Below are positions 16,355 to 26,144 of a DNA stretch of 64,000 nucleotides, piece by piece. Positions within the stretch are counted from its first letter, which is position 1; each line of letters begins with the position of its first letter. The notes beneath the pieces are model-generated. The model had not been told where the DNA came from. It ran no database searches and saw only the letters and a program-made list of their open reading frames with translations. The stretch comes from Alphaproteobacteria bacterium (lineage in GTDB: Bacteria > Pseudomonadota > Alphaproteobacteria > Rhodospirillales > Casp-alpha2). Location of the stretch: positions 1 through 64,000 of the forward strand of contig JAJRRU010000005.1 in the NCBI GenBank assembly GCA_024279135.1. Direction: 5' to 3'. The translations under genes were made by a program, and so were the position numbers.

Positions 16355-18234
16355 GAGGTTGCCCCTATAAGCTTGAGCGTGAACACCGCCCCACCGTCAG
16401 GCGCATTATGAACAACGATGGTTCCACCGAATTGATTAATCAGGCCAAAGGTGATGGAAAGACCAAGCCCCATACCCTGACCGACTTCCTTGGTCGAATA
16501 AAAAGGGTCAAACACATTATTGATCTGATCGTGCTGTATACCAGGGCCGGTGTCACGTACGATGATGATCACTGTGCCGTTTTCCAGCGAAACGGTGATG
16601 TGGATTTTCTTGCGCGTTTCATCCTGTATGTTCCGACCGCTTTGCCCGGCGTGGGAAGGCTGCATGGCATCCAGGGCATTTGATATGAGGTTGACAAAAA
16701 TCTGTTGCAGGCGAACGTCTCCGGCCATGACACTAACATCTTCATCGGGCAGCGATTTTACGATAGTTACGTTTTCATGGTGAATACGTGTGTCCATCAG
16801 GTTCAGGCTCTGGTCCAGTGCCGCACCAAGAGAGGTGGAGCGAAGCTCGATGTTTTCCTCGCGGGCATAGGTTCTCAGGTTTCGGATAATACGCGCCATC
16901 CTGTCCGTCAGGTCTGATATTCCTTTCAGGTTTTGTTTTGCGGTGACCTGTTGCTTCCGGTCGAGAAAGGTCCGGGCATTATCAGCATAGGAACGGATGG
17001 CGGCCAGCGGTTGATTTAGTTCATGGCTCAGCCCGGCGGACATTTGACCCAGGGCGGCCAGCTTGGCCGTCTGAACCAGGGAGACCTGGGCTTTGCGGAC
17101 TTCTTCTTCGGCCCGTTTGCGCTCAACAATTTCGTTTTGTAATTCCACATTCATCTGGGTCAGATCATTGGTGCGCTCATATACCCGTTGTTCCAACTGG
17201 GCGAGGGATTCCTCGCGTACCGCGATGCGATCAGCAAGACGACGGCGACGTTGATAAATTGCCGCTGCGGCGAGCAGGATGCTGACCAGTAGAACACCCG
17301 CCGCCGCCATGGCCAGTCTGAACTGGGCGTCAATGCGTGCGGTTCGAGCCAGCAACATGATCCGCCAACCTGCATCGGCCATGCTTTCCTCGTGGACTAG
17401 AAAAGGTTCCTGGATATTCTGGCCTTGTTCGCCTTGTATTTCGATGACGACCCGTTCTCCATCGCGCAATACTGCATCGGTCCGGCTCAGAATTAGCGGC
17501 GTCAGGGGCTTGTTGCTGTAGCGCCTGCTATCGCTAAGTCGGGTGAGCAATTCATCACTCAGGCTGGTCAATGTCTTGAAACGCCAGCTTGGTTCACTGC
17601 TCAGGAAAATAACACCCTGATTATCGACCACGATGACTTCCTGATCGCGCACCCGCCAGCCGTTTTCGTGGTGATCAACCTGTATTTTAACCACGGCAAC
17701 GCCCAGTATGTTTGTGCCATCGCGTACCGGATAGGCGAAATAATAACCCCGTTCCCCCGATGTTGTGCCGACGGCGAAATAGCGGCCAAGCCGACCTTCC
17801 ATTGCGGCTTTGAAATAGGGCCGATAGTTAAAATTTTTGCCGATAAAGGTTTTGTCAGAAGCCCAGTTGCTGGCGGCCACTGTCAGACCGGTTGTATTCA
17901 TCAGGTAGGTATCCAGAGATCCGGCGATATTATTGATGCGCTCCAGCTCTTCGTTGACATTCTGTAAGCCGGTGGCCGACAGAGTGCCACGTAGAGCGGC
18001 GCGAATACCTTCGTTGGCACCCAGCATTTGCGGCAGGTAAGTGAATTTTGAGAGATCCCCGCGCAGGCTCTGAACAATCAGATTGAGGGTGTGTCTACTG
18101 CGCTCTCCGATTTGGTCCAGCGTGATTTGGTGAGACCAGTAGGCCGTTTGCCAAAGAACCAGTGTTCCCACGGTTACACCGACCAGAGCCAGTTTCATCC
18201 AGGGTTTCAGTATGTTTTTTCTAATGATCAGCAT
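16351..18234 (-). CDS. dctB: C4-dicarboxylate-type sensor histidine kinase, DctB type
   Basis: A membrane sensor kinase of about 627 residues: TM1 near the N-terminus, a large periplasmic double-Cache/PAS-like sensor, TM2 around residue 310, a coiled coil, HisKA with the DctB/NtrB-like GLSHELNQPLAAIRSYADNAR, and HATPase_c with DTGPGI and GMGLGLSI. DctB-type kinases sense C4-dicarboxylates directly in the periplasm and phosphorylate DctD. The start is uncertain. I chose the ATG at 18234 in front of TM1; a TTG at 18288 and an ATG at 18267 are alternatives, and none has a strong ribosome site. Confidence 0.88.
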   Translation of the reverse strand: MLIIRKNILKPWMKLALVGVTVGTLVLWQTAYWSHQITLDQIGERSRHTLNLIVQSLRGDLSKFTYLPQMLGANEGIRAALRGTLSATGLQNVNEELERINNIAGSLDTYLMNTTGLTVAASNWASDKTFIGKNFNYRPYFKAAMEGRLGRYFAVGTTSGERGYYFAYPVRDGTNILGVAVVKIQVDHHENGWRVRDQEVIVVDNQGVIFLSSEPSWRFKTLTSLSDELLTRLSDSRRYSNKPLTPLILSRTDAVLRDGERVVIEIQGEQGQNIQEPFLVHEESMADAGWRIMLLARTARIDAQFRLAMAAAGVLLVSILLAAAAIYQRRRRLADRIAVREESLAQLEQRVYERTNDLTQMNVELQNEIVERKRAEEEVRKAQVSLVQTAKLAALGQMSAGLSHELNQPLAAIRSYADNARTFLDRKQQVTAKQNLKGISDLTDRMARIIRNLRTYAREENIELRSTSLGAALDQSLNLMDTRIHHENVTIVKSLPDEDVSVMAGDVRLQQIFVNLISNALDAMQPSHAGQSGRNIQDETRKKIHITVSLENGTVIIIVRDTGPGIQHDQINNVFDPFYSTKEVGQGMGLGLSITFGLINQFGGTIVVHNAPDGGAVFTLKLIGATS

Positions 18235-18400
18235 GTTGTCTGTACCATAGTCTTGGCGACACAGCATTGCAAAGGCGATCCTTGCCAAGATTTTTGCTGA
18301 ATGCCGTAAATTTCTGTATAGAATTCTTATGTAAAATCAAGTTAAAACAACTACTTTTCACTTTTGACTTCCGATTGCGACAAAGTTACAGTGTTTTGTT

Positions 18401-19180
18401 ATGAAATCTGAAGTCGATAAATTATTATATTGGAAACAAGGGTGGTGCATGGTTACCACCTTTCTGATGGTGCTGTTATACACAGCCATGTCGTCTGCCT
18501 GGGCGGCGGATGATCCCATTGAATTAATTTATCATGACCGGCCACCTTTTTATATTCACCACGATGATGGCTCGGTAACCGGGTTGGTTGCCGAACCTGC
18601 GGCGCGTGCGTTCAGGAATGCGAGGGTGGATTTCAAATGGAAATTACTGGCTGCCAACCGGCAATTGGAAATCGTTAAGGCAAACCGGCGGAAAGTATGT
18701 GCGGTGGGCTGGTTCAAGAATGCCCAGCGTGAAGAATTCTCAAAATACACAACCTATGTTTATCAGGAAAAACCCATGGTTGTGATTAACCGTTCTGAAA
18801 GCCATGCGCTGTCGGGCTACAGGACGGTCGACAAGCTGCTCGCCGATGGTGATTTGAAAATGGGGGCTAAACTGGGTTATTCCTATGGAGATTTCATCGA
18901 CACCATGGTCAGTCTGCATAAAACCAACATGATTACGTCGACCCAGAGTAATACGGGATTGATCAAAATGTTGTTGGCCAACCGGTTTGATTATATTTTT
19001 ATTCCGGGCGATGAGTTAAACAGCATTCTTGATCAAAACGCTGAAACTGTCCGAAAACTATCAGTCATTTCGCTTGACGATATGCCAGAGGGAAACAAGA
19101 GATATATTCTATGCAGTAAAATGGTCAAAGATGAAATAATTGACCGACTTAATGCTCAGATTAAAGAAAACCGTTTGTGA
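18401..19180 (+). CDS. periplasmic SBP_bac_3-type substrate-binding protein
   Basis: A 259-residue secreted protein of the amino-acid-type solute-binding family 3. Markers are LIYHDRPPFYIHHDDGSVTGL at the start of the mature domain and a C-terminal lobe ending in RYILCS. An internal ATG at 18449, preceded by AAGGG, gives a more typical signal peptide (cleavage near SSAWA-AD) and may be the true start. No transporter permease accompanies it. It is 59 bp upstream of a sensor kinase on the same strand, so it may act as a sensory binding protein or be an orphan. The ligand is unknown. Confidence 0.8.
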   Translation: MKSEVDKLLYWKQGWCMVTTFLMVLLYTAMSSAWAADDPIELIYHDRPPFYIHHDDGSVTGLVAEPAARAFRNARVDFKWKLLAANRQLEIVKANRRKVCAVGWFKNAQREEFSKYTTYVYQEKPMVVINRSESHALSGYRTVDKLLADGDLKMGAKLGYSYGDFIDTMVSLHKTNMITSTQSNTGLIKMLLANRFDYIFIPGDELNSILDQNAETVRKLSVISLDDMPEGNKRYILCSKMVKDEIIDRLNAQIKENRL

Positions 19181-19239
19181 GGATGGCTGATTTCACTTTT
19201 TATAATATCCTGGAAATGCTCTAGGCAGGAATTTTTTGC

Positions 19240-21447
19240 ATGTCTGTGAAACCCACGCATATCGGTCGGCGCGGCTCCATTAGCATCAAGTTGCTATCAT
19301 TTTATCTGCCGATGATTATTATTGGTCTATCCGTGGTGTTTACCTTTCTGGAGTTTCGTAATTATCAAACACAGATGACATCTCTGCGCGAAAACATGGA
19401 GTCATTTGTTTCAACCCAGGCCAAGGTTCTGGCATCGCCTGTATGGCATCTCGATACAGCCACGCTGGATATCCTCGTCAAGGTCATGTCGCTCAATCAA
19501 GATGTCCTGAAGATTCAGGTCTTAGATCTTGACGGCAAGGTTATTTCTGAAACCACTCTTCTTGCGGACTTGTCTGAACATCCTGATTTGTATGTCGAGC
19601 GCCCATTGATTTTTTCCAGCCCGGCGGTGACCCAGAAAATTGGTCAACTGGTTATTTATTATCATACCGATCGTGCCTGGATTACCCTGAAGCAACATCT
19701 GATTGTCGATATGGTCGTTCTGGTCATTTTGTGCGGACTGTTGATTTTAACCACGTTGATTGTAACCCGTAAGATTATATCTCTGCCCATCGATAAATTA
19801 CAGAACTCTATAATGCGCATGAAGCTCGATAATATACGCGAACCCGTGGAATGGAGTTCAAAGGACGAATTTGGTGATTTTATCACCGTGTATAATGAAA
19901 TGCAGGCTCAACAATTCATTACCGAAACGCGGTTCCGCGACTTCGCGGAATCGTCTTCAGACTGGTTTTGGGAACTGGATGTCTATGGCCGAATTATTTG
20001 GGAATCAGAAAGCGCCGACGATAAATCCGGTCGCCTGTTCGCCGAAATCAGGGGTAAGACATTACCTGAAATATCCGGCGATCTACTGAGTGATATTCAA
20101 TGGCGACCTTATTTCCTTGCCTTGAAAAATCACAAGAAAATAACGGATTTTGTCTTTAGTTATGTTGGACACAATGGGCTTATTCGTTATTCAGAAATTG
20201 ACGGAAAACCCCTGTTCGATAAGGACGGTGTTTTTATGGGCTATCGCGGAACGGCGTCCGATGTTACCGAGCGTAAAAATGCCGAGGAAATACTCCAATT
20301 GGCTTTGAGTGATGCAGAACGGGCCAATCGCGCCAAGTCGGAATTTCTCGCCAGCATGAGCCATGAATTGCGCACGCCCATGAATGCTGTACTCGGATTT
20401 GCCCAGATGCTGCAACTGGACCCCAAGTCTCCCCTTACCGTAGACCAGAGCGACTATGTTGAGTGCATCTTAGCCGGTGGACATCATTTACTTGAACTGA
20501 TTAATGAGATTCTCGATCTGGCCAAGGTAGAGTCTGATCAGCTTCATCTTTCTGTAGAAGATGTGGATGCCTGTGCGGTTGTTATTGATTGTCTTGAACT
20601 GACATTATCGCTCGGCAAAATGCGAAATATCAAAATCATTGACCAGTTCAGCGATGGCCCGTCATTTCTCCTGCGAACAGACCGTCTGCGCTTTAAGCAG
20701 GTCTTGCTAAACCTTCTTGCCAATGCGGTTAAATATAACAAGGATGGTGGGGCAATCATCCTGGATTATCACGAAACAGATGACGGCTTCCTGCACATAT
20801 CCATCACCGATACAGGCATAGGCATCCCCCTGGGTGAGTATGATAATGTGTTCAATATGTTCCATCGGTTGGGTGTGAACCCGGAGGTGGCGAGCGAAGG
20901 AACGGGTATCGGCCTGACCGTAACCAAGCTGCTGGTGGAGCGAATGGCCGGACGGGTCGGTTTCCAGAGCGAAGAAGGTATCGGCAGCACGTTCTGGATC
21001 GAGCTTCCCTTATCGACAAATTTGAAAGCACTGATCTGGTCCGATGTCTTGCGTGTCGGCATTGATGCCATAGACAAGGATCATCAGGTTATTATCCGGT
21101 TGTTGAATAAACTGACTCATCGGACTGTTGGTCAAACGGATTTGAGTAGCGTACTTTTGGAATTGATAGATTATACTGAGCACCACTTCCGCCGCGAAGA
21201 AATAATCATGAAGGCGTGCGATTATCCGGACCTGAAAGATCATATTTCCGATCACCGAAAGTTTATAGATAATATGAATGTTCTGATCGAGGATTGGCGC
21301 ATGGATTCTAATCAAAATACCTTACACGCACTCCGTCAATTCCTGCGCGACTGGTGGATAGATCATATCGTAGAGGTGGATGTGAAGATTGCTGAGTACA
21401 CCATTGGTAAAGAACTGCGCATCAAGGATGCACTTGCTGAAATCTGA
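19240..21447 (+). CDS. membrane histidine kinase with C-terminal hemerythrin domain
   Basis: The 735-residue protein has TM1 at about 18-37, a periplasmic sensor, TM2 at about 158-178, HAMP, PAS (about 230-350), HisKA with acceptor H375 (SMSHELRTPMN), HATPase_c, and a bacteriohemerythrin domain from about residue 600. The di-iron ligand pattern is complete: DKDHQ, HHFRREE, HISDHRKF and DHIVEVDVK. It has no receiver domain. The hemerythrin end suggests tuning of kinase output by O2, NO or redox state, which is an inference. AGGA precedes the ATG. A 252-residue C-terminal copy lies at 115-876. No cognate regulator is adjacent. Confidence 0.9.
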   Translation: MSVKPTHIGRRGSISIKLLSFYLPMIIIGLSVVFTFLEFRNYQTQMTSLRENMESFVSTQAKVLASPVWHLDTATLDILVKVMSLNQDVLKIQVLDLDGKVISETTLLADLSEHPDLYVERPLIFSSPAVTQKIGQLVIYYHTDRAWITLKQHLIVDMVVLVILCGLLILTTLIVTRKIISLPIDKLQNSIMRMKLDNIREPVEWSSKDEFGDFITVYNEMQAQQFITETRFRDFAESSSDWFWELDVYGRIIWESESADDKSGRLFAEIRGKTLPEISGDLLSDIQWRPYFLALKNHKKITDFVFSYVGHNGLIRYSEIDGKPLFDKDGVFMGYRGTASDVTERKNAEEILQLALSDAERANRAKSEFLASMSHELRTPMNAVLGFAQMLQLDPKSPLTVDQSDYVECILAGGHHLLELINEILDLAKVESDQLHLSVEDVDACAVVIDCLELTLSLGKMRNIKIIDQFSDGPSFLLRTDRLRFKQVLLNLLANAVKYNKDGGAIILDYHETDDGFLHISITDTGIGIPLGEYDNVFNMFHRLGVNPEVASEGTGIGLTVTKLLVERMAGRVGFQSEEGIGSTFWIELPLSTNLKALIWSDVLRVGIDAIDKDHQVIIRLLNKLTHRTVGQTDLSSVLLELIDYTEHHFRREEIIMKACDYPDLKDHISDHRKFIDNMNVLIEDWRMDSNQNTLHALRQFLRDWWIDHIVEVDVKIAEYTIGKELRIKDALAEI

Positions 21448-21454
21448 AATATAA

Positions 21455-21470
21455 CGGGCTGAAAAGCCCG
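21455..21470 (+). terminator. terminator after the kinase-hemerythrin gene
   Basis: A 6-bp GC stem CGGGCT/AGCCCG with a GAAA tetraloop begins seven bases after the stop and is followed by GATTTA. The tetraloop favours a stable RNA hairpin; the T-tract is short. Confidence 0.55.
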
Positions 21471-21670
21471 GATTTAGTATCATTCCTTGTCAATCTATCG
21501 TCGGTTGTCTGGTTATGTTTCTGATGGATATTCCATATATCTGGTTGCAGGACCGACGTGCAAAGATAACCCGGTGTTTTATGATACTTGACCTTTGATT
21601 ATATCTAAAACAAAGTGGTGCCGCTCTCATTTCAGAAATGTGTATTAACAATTAACAGGGAACAAAATCT

Positions 21671-23269
21671 ATGAAATTCACACGTAAATTATTGTGGGGG
21701 GTGGTCGCAGGCGTTATTGCCATGACAACCGTACCTGCCCTGGCGAAAACGCCGGCAAATATATTGGTGATTGCCAACCGGATCGATGACGTGACAACAC
21801 TGGATCCTGCAGAATCATTCGAATTTGCCGGCAGCGATCTGAGCCGTAATGTATACGGAAAACTGATTAATTTCGATCCCCAGAATCTGGCTGCCGGATA
21901 TCAGCCTGACCTCGCTGCAAGCTGGACTGTTTCCGGCGATGGTAAAACCATCACCTTCAAAATGCGTCCAGGTGTCAAATTTCATTCCGGTAACCCGGTA
22001 ACGGCCAATGATGCTGTCTTTTCACTGCAACGCGCCGTCAAGTTGAATAAAACACCGTCGTTCATTTTGACCCAGTTTGGTTTCACGGCCGATAATGCAG
22101 ACCAGACCATCAAATTGATCGATGACATGACCTTCTCGATCACCACAGATGCTAAATATGCCACGTCTTTTGTGCTTAACTGTCTGACCTCAACCATTGG
22201 CGGTATCGTCGATCAGAAAACGGTTATGACCAATGAAGTCGATGGTGATATGGGAAATTCATGGCTGAAAACCAATACAGCCGGTTCCGGTGCTTATACA
22301 TTGTTGAGCTGGAAGCCTAATGAGTCCCTGACATTGCAGGCAAATCCCGATTTTTACCTGGGCAAGCCTCACATGGACAAGGTTATTGTGCGTCATATCA
22401 GCGAGTCATCCACCCAGCGTTTGTTGCTGGAAAAAGGCGACATTGATATTGCCCGCAATCTGAACCCACAAGACATCGCTGGTATACAAAAGAGCGAAGG
22501 CGTGACCATCGACAGTGATCTGCGTGGTCGTATCATGTACATCTCGTTCAATCAGAAAGACAAGGTCCTGTCTAATCCTAAGGTCAAAGAAGCTTTGAAA
22601 TACCTTATTGATTACAAGGGTATGCAGGATTCCTTCCTGAAAGGTCAGTACACCATTCATCAGGCGTTCCTGCCCAAGACATATCTTGGCTCGATCGATG
22701 ACCAGCCCTATTCCTATAATGTTTCAAAGGCCAAGAACCTGCTTACAGAAGCTGGCTATGGCGATGGTTTCGAGGTCGAGTTGATCGTTCGTGAAGCTCA
22801 GGAACGCATCGAAATTGCCCAGTCCCTGCAAAATACCTTTGGCAAGGCGGGCATCAAGGCCAGCATTACCCTGGGTACAGGCAAACAGACCCTTTCCAAG
22901 TATCGGGCTCGTGAATTCCAGATCTATGTTGGTGCCTGGGGACCGGATTATCCCGATCCGAACACCAATGCCGCCACATTTGCTGCCAATCCCGATAACA
23001 GCGACGAGATTAAAGCAACGGGCTTGCTGGCATGGCGTAATGCATGGGATATTCCTGAAATGACCAAAGCCACTAAAGCCGCCGTTCAGGAAGGCGATCG
23101 TGACAAGCGGGCTGAAATGTATGCCGCTATCCAACGCGATCACCAGAAGACTTCTCCGTTTGCTATCATGTTCCAGAAAATTGAACAGACAGCACGCCGC
23201 TCCAATGTTAAAAATCTTAATGTTGGCGCTGCAATAACGGCTGTATCTTATTGGCCAGTAACAAAATAA
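21671..23269 (+). CDS. peptide/nickel-type ABC transporter binding protein
   Basis: A 532-residue periplasmic SBP_bac_5 protein with a signal peptide ending near PALA-KT. The family pattern is clear: TLDPAESFEFAGSDLSRNVYG, the signature around VKFHSGNPVTANDAVFSLQR, and a C-terminal DYPDPN loop. It belongs to the DppA/OppA/NikA superfamily, with peptides, opines or sugars as possible ligands. AGGGAAC lies upstream of the ATG. It is the first gene of a five-gene operon and is followed by a stable hairpin inside the start of the next gene. Confidence 0.92.
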   Translation: MKFTRKLLWGVVAGVIAMTTVPALAKTPANILVIANRIDDVTTLDPAESFEFAGSDLSRNVYGKLINFDPQNLAAGYQPDLAASWTVSGDGKTITFKMRPGVKFHSGNPVTANDAVFSLQRAVKLNKTPSFILTQFGFTADNADQTIKLIDDMTFSITTDAKYATSFVLNCLTSTIGGIVDQKTVMTNEVDGDMGNSWLKTNTAGSGAYTLLSWKPNESLTLQANPDFYLGKPHMDKVIVRHISESSTQRLLLEKGDIDIARNLNPQDIAGIQKSEGVTIDSDLRGRIMYISFNQKDKVLSNPKVKEALKYLIDYKGMQDSFLKGQYTIHQAFLPKTYLGSIDDQPYSYNVSKAKNLLTEAGYGDGFEVELIVREAQERIEIAQSLQNTFGKAGIKASITLGTGKQTLSKYRAREFQIYVGAWGPDYPDPNTNAATFAANPDNSDEIKATGLLAWRNAWDIPEMTKATKAAVQEGDRDKRAEMYAAIQRDHQKTSPFAIMFQKIEQTARRSNVKNLNVGAAITAVSYWPVTK

Positions 23270-24334
23270 ATGGCTCAAACTAAAAGTACAGAAAAACGGA
23301 AAGGGCGGCGGATGTCGCCCTTTCCATCTTTTCTGAGCGCGACTTTCCGTATTTTGATATCCATCGTGATTACGATGATTGGTTTGTTGCTGATTACATT
23401 TTTTATTGGCCGGGTTATGCCTATTGACCCTGTGCTGTCTATCGTTGGCGAAAGCGCGTCGCGGGCAACCTATGATGAGGCCTATATCCGTCTGGGGCTC
23501 GACAAGCCCCTGATCGTTCAATTTTTTAATTTTCTTATTGATGTTTTCAGGGGCGATTTCGGCGAGTCATTATTGACCGCCAGACCGGTTTCCCAGGACC
23601 TGATCCGGGTCTTTCCGGCGACCCTGGAACTGGCCACCGTGGGAACGATTATCGGTGTTCTGGTCGGTGTCCCGCTGGGTGTCATAGCGGCGGTAAAACA
23701 GGGCACCTGGTTCGATCATGTGGCCCGCGTTGTAGCATTGATCGGTTATTCCATGCCGGTGTTCTGGATCGGCCTTATCGGGCTATTGGTATTTTATGGT
23801 ATTTTGGGCTGGGTCGGCGGGCCAGGCCGTCTCGATATTTTCTATGTTGATATGATCCCGTCTGTCACGGGCATGATTTTAATAGACAGTCTGCTGGCCG
23901 GGGATATGGATATTTTCTGGAATGCGGTGTCCCATATCATGCTGCCGGCCGGGTTGCTGGCCTATTATTCGCTGGCCTACATCAGCCGTATGACCAGAAG
24001 TTTCATGCTTGAACAGCTGGAACAGGAATATATCACCACCGCCCGTGTCAAAGGGCTATCGGAACATACCGTCGTGTGGCGTCACGCCCTGGGTAATGTG
24101 AAAGTCCAGTTGGTTACCGTGATCGCGCTTTCCTATGCCGGGTTGCTCGAAGGCTCGGTGCTGACCGAAACGATTTTTTCCTGGCCGGGAATTGGCTTGT
24201 ACATCACCACTGCCCTGCTCTCTGCGGACATGAATGCGGTTCTTGGCGGTACAATTGTCGTCGGTCTGGTTTTCGTCTGCCTCAATATTCTGGCGGATTT
24301 ACTCTATAAAGTTTTTGATCCGAGGGCGCGATGA
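23270..24334 (+). CDS. ABC transporter permease, DppB type
   Basis: The 354-residue inner-membrane protein has six or so hydrophobic segments and the inner-membrane permease signature around YITTARVKGLSEHTVVWRHALGN. The first possible ATG directly follows the binding-protein stop. A second in-frame ATG at 23312 (MSPFPSF) is inside the loop of a 10-bp hairpin and precedes TM1 more closely, so the start is uncertain. It pairs with the DppC-type subunit; the 3' end overlaps it by four bases. Confidence 0.92.
   Translation: MAQTKSTEKRKGRRMSPFPSFLSATFRILISIVITMIGLLLITFFIGRVMPIDPVLSIVGESASRATYDEAYIRLGLDKPLIVQFFNFLIDVFRGDFGESLLTARPVSQDLIRVFPATLELATVGTIIGVLVGVPLGVIAAVKQGTWFDHVARVVALIGYSMPVFWIGLIGLLVFYGILGWVGGPGRLDIFYVDMIPSVTGMILIDSLLAGDMDIFWNAVSHIMLPAGLLAYYSLAYISRMTRSFMLEQLEQEYITTARVKGLSEHTVVWRHALGNVKVQLVTVIALSYAGLLEGSVLTETIFSWPGIGLYITTALLSADMNAVLGGTIVVGLVFVCLNILADLLYKVFDPRAR
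23298..23325 (+). promoter_or_regulatory. hairpin between binding-protein and permease cistrons
   Basis: A perfect 10-bp inverted repeat (GGAAAGGGCG/CGCCCTTTCC) with an 8-nt loop holding the alternative permease ATG at 23312. It is probably an attenuator or mRNA stabiliser lowering permease expression relative to the binding protein. ATCTTTTC follows, so partial intrinsic termination is possible. Confidence 0.6.
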
Positions 24335-25269
24335 CACATAATTCAGAGACCGCCCAAAACCAACATAACCAAAGCCTGCATAGCTGGTTGCTGAGCGAAA
24401 CGCCCACATCACGCAGACAGGCGAAGTTGTCGGTTATCTATCACTCGTGGCTGGCCTTCAAATCTAACCCCATGGCTATGGCTGGTTTGGTTATTTTAGT
24501 TTTGTTATTGATTTGTGCTGCTTTTGCGCCATTTCTTACGACCCATGATCCTTTCGAGCAGGACCTCGCTTTGGGTCTGTCTGCGCCCGGCGAAAACGGG
24601 TTCTGGCTGGGGTCGGATAATCTGGGGCGAGATATCTACAGCCGGCTGATTTATGGTTCCAGAATAACCCTGTATATTGTTACCCTGGTTGCCGTGATGG
24701 CCCCGATTGCCGGATTGTTTATCGGCACCCTGGCGGGGTATCTGGGCGGCTGGCTGGATTTTGTCCTGATGCGGATCACCGATATCTTTCTGGCTTTCCC
24801 CCGGTTAATCCTGGCGCTGGCGTTTGTTTCGGTGCTCGGTGCGGGTATTGAAAATGCCGTGCTGGCAATCGTGCTGACGGCCTGGCCGCCTTACGCGCGA
24901 ATTGCGCGGGCCGAGACCCTGACTATTCGCAATGCGGATTTTATCAGCGCGGTTAAATTACAAGGTGCCGGGCCGCTGCGGATTATCGTCCGCCATATTT
25001 GGCCGCTGTGCATATCGTCGCTGGTTATCCGGGTTACCCTGGATATGGCCGGAATCATCCTGACCGCTGCCGGGTTGGGTTTCCTGGGGTTGGGAGCGCA
25101 GCCGCCGTCACCTGAATGGGGTGCCATGATCTCAGCCGGGCGAAAATTCATCCTCTATCACTGGTGGGTTGCGACCATGCCGGGGCTGGCAATTTTTGTT
25201 GTCAGTCTGGCCTTTAACCTGTTGGGTGACGGGCTGCGCGATGTGCTCGACCCCAAGGGGAAATCGTGA
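24331..25269 (+). CDS. ABC transporter permease, DppC type
   Basis: A 312-residue inner-membrane subunit with the N-terminal OppC extension (SWLAFKSNPMAMAGLVIL), HDPFEQDLALGLSAPGENG, LGSDNLGRDIYSRLIYG and the coupling motif around FISAVKLQGAGPLRIIVRH. Start and stop overlap both neighbours (ATGA-type junctions), showing coupled translation. It forms the heterodimeric channel with the preceding permease. Confidence 0.93.
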   Translation: MTHNSETAQNQHNQSLHSWLLSETPTSRRQAKLSVIYHSWLAFKSNPMAMAGLVILVLLLICAAFAPFLTTHDPFEQDLALGLSAPGENGFWLGSDNLGRDIYSRLIYGSRITLYIVTLVAVMAPIAGLFIGTLAGYLGGWLDFVLMRITDIFLAFPRLILALAFVSVLGAGIENAVLAIVLTAWPPYARIARAETLTIRNADFISAVKLQGAGPLRIIVRHIWPLCISSLVIRVTLDMAGIILTAAGLGFLGLGAQPPSPEWGAMISAGRKFILYHWWVATMPGLAIFVVSLAFNLLGDGLRDVLDPKGKS

Positions 25270-26144
25270 TGGAACCTATTCTGGAAGTTGAGAATTTGGA
25301 AATTTCCTTTCCAACCCGAGCCGGGGTTTTTGAGGCGGTCCGTGACATCAGTTTCTCATTGGGCCGTGAAAGGCTCGGTATTGTGGGGGAATCAGGCTCC
25401 GGCAAATCCCTGACCGGACGGTCAATCTTGCGACTGATCAAACCACCCGGCATTCTGTCGGCCACAAAGATCGCCCTGCACGGGGAAAATCTGCTGGATT
25501 TTACCGAGAAACAGATGCGTAACGTGCGCGGGCACCGGATTTCAATGGTCATGCAGGACCCGAAATTCTCCCTCAACCCGGTAATGACCATCGGCAGTCA
25601 AATTATCGAGGCCTATCGCCTGCATAGCAAAGCGAGCAAAAAACAGGCCCTCAAGGCCACCCTGGAAATGCTGGATGCCGTGATGATCCGTGACCCGGAG
25701 CGGGTTATCCGAGCCTACCCCCATGAAATGTCCGGCGGCATGGGACAGCGGATTATGATCGCCATGATGCTGATCCCCCGTCCTGAAATCCTGATTGCTG
25801 ATGAGCCAACCTCTGCCCTCGATGTGACCGTTCAGAAAGAAGTTCTGGAAATCATGGATAAGCTGGTTCACGAGAGAGGCATGGGACTGATATTTATCAG
25901 CCATGACCTGAATCTGGTGTCCAGTTTCTGTGACCGGGTATTGATTATGTATGGCGGGCGTATCGTGGAGACCTGTCGCGCTGATCGGTTGTATGAAGCG
26001 AAACACCCCTATACCCGGGGGTTGCTGAATTCCATGCCACACCTGGACAACCCCAAAACCCGCCTTGAGGTCTTGAAGCGCGATGATGACTGGGCCAACC
26101 AACCCAGTGTCAGTGGTGCCTTGTTGATGGATGATACGTTGTGA
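25269..26144 (+). CDS. ABC transporter ATPase, DppD type
   Basis: A cytoplasmic nucleotide-binding subunit of about 291 residues. Walker A is GESGSGKS, the signature is MSGGMGQR (a variant of LSGGQ seen in DppD/OppD), Walker B is ILIADEPTSALD, and the H-loop is in FISHDL. A C-terminal oligopeptide/dipeptide extension (YEAKHPYTRGLLNSMP) is present, although the Cys-rich Fe-S type tail is short. The ATG at 25269 overlaps the permease stop. It works with the next ATPase as a heterodimer. Confidence 0.93.
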   Translation: MEPILEVENLEISFPTRAGVFEAVRDISFSLGRERLGIVGESGSGKSLTGRSILRLIKPPGILSATKIALHGENLLDFTEKQMRNVRGHRISMVMQDPKFSLNPVMTIGSQIIEAYRLHSKASKKQALKATLEMLDAVMIRDPERVIRAYPHEMSGGMGQRIMIAMMLIPRPEILIADEPTSALDVTVQKEVLEIMDKLVHERGMGLIFISHDLNLVSSFCDRVLIMYGGRIVETCRADRLYEAKHPYTRGLLNSMPHLDNPKTRLEVLKRDDDWANQPSVSGALLMDDTL

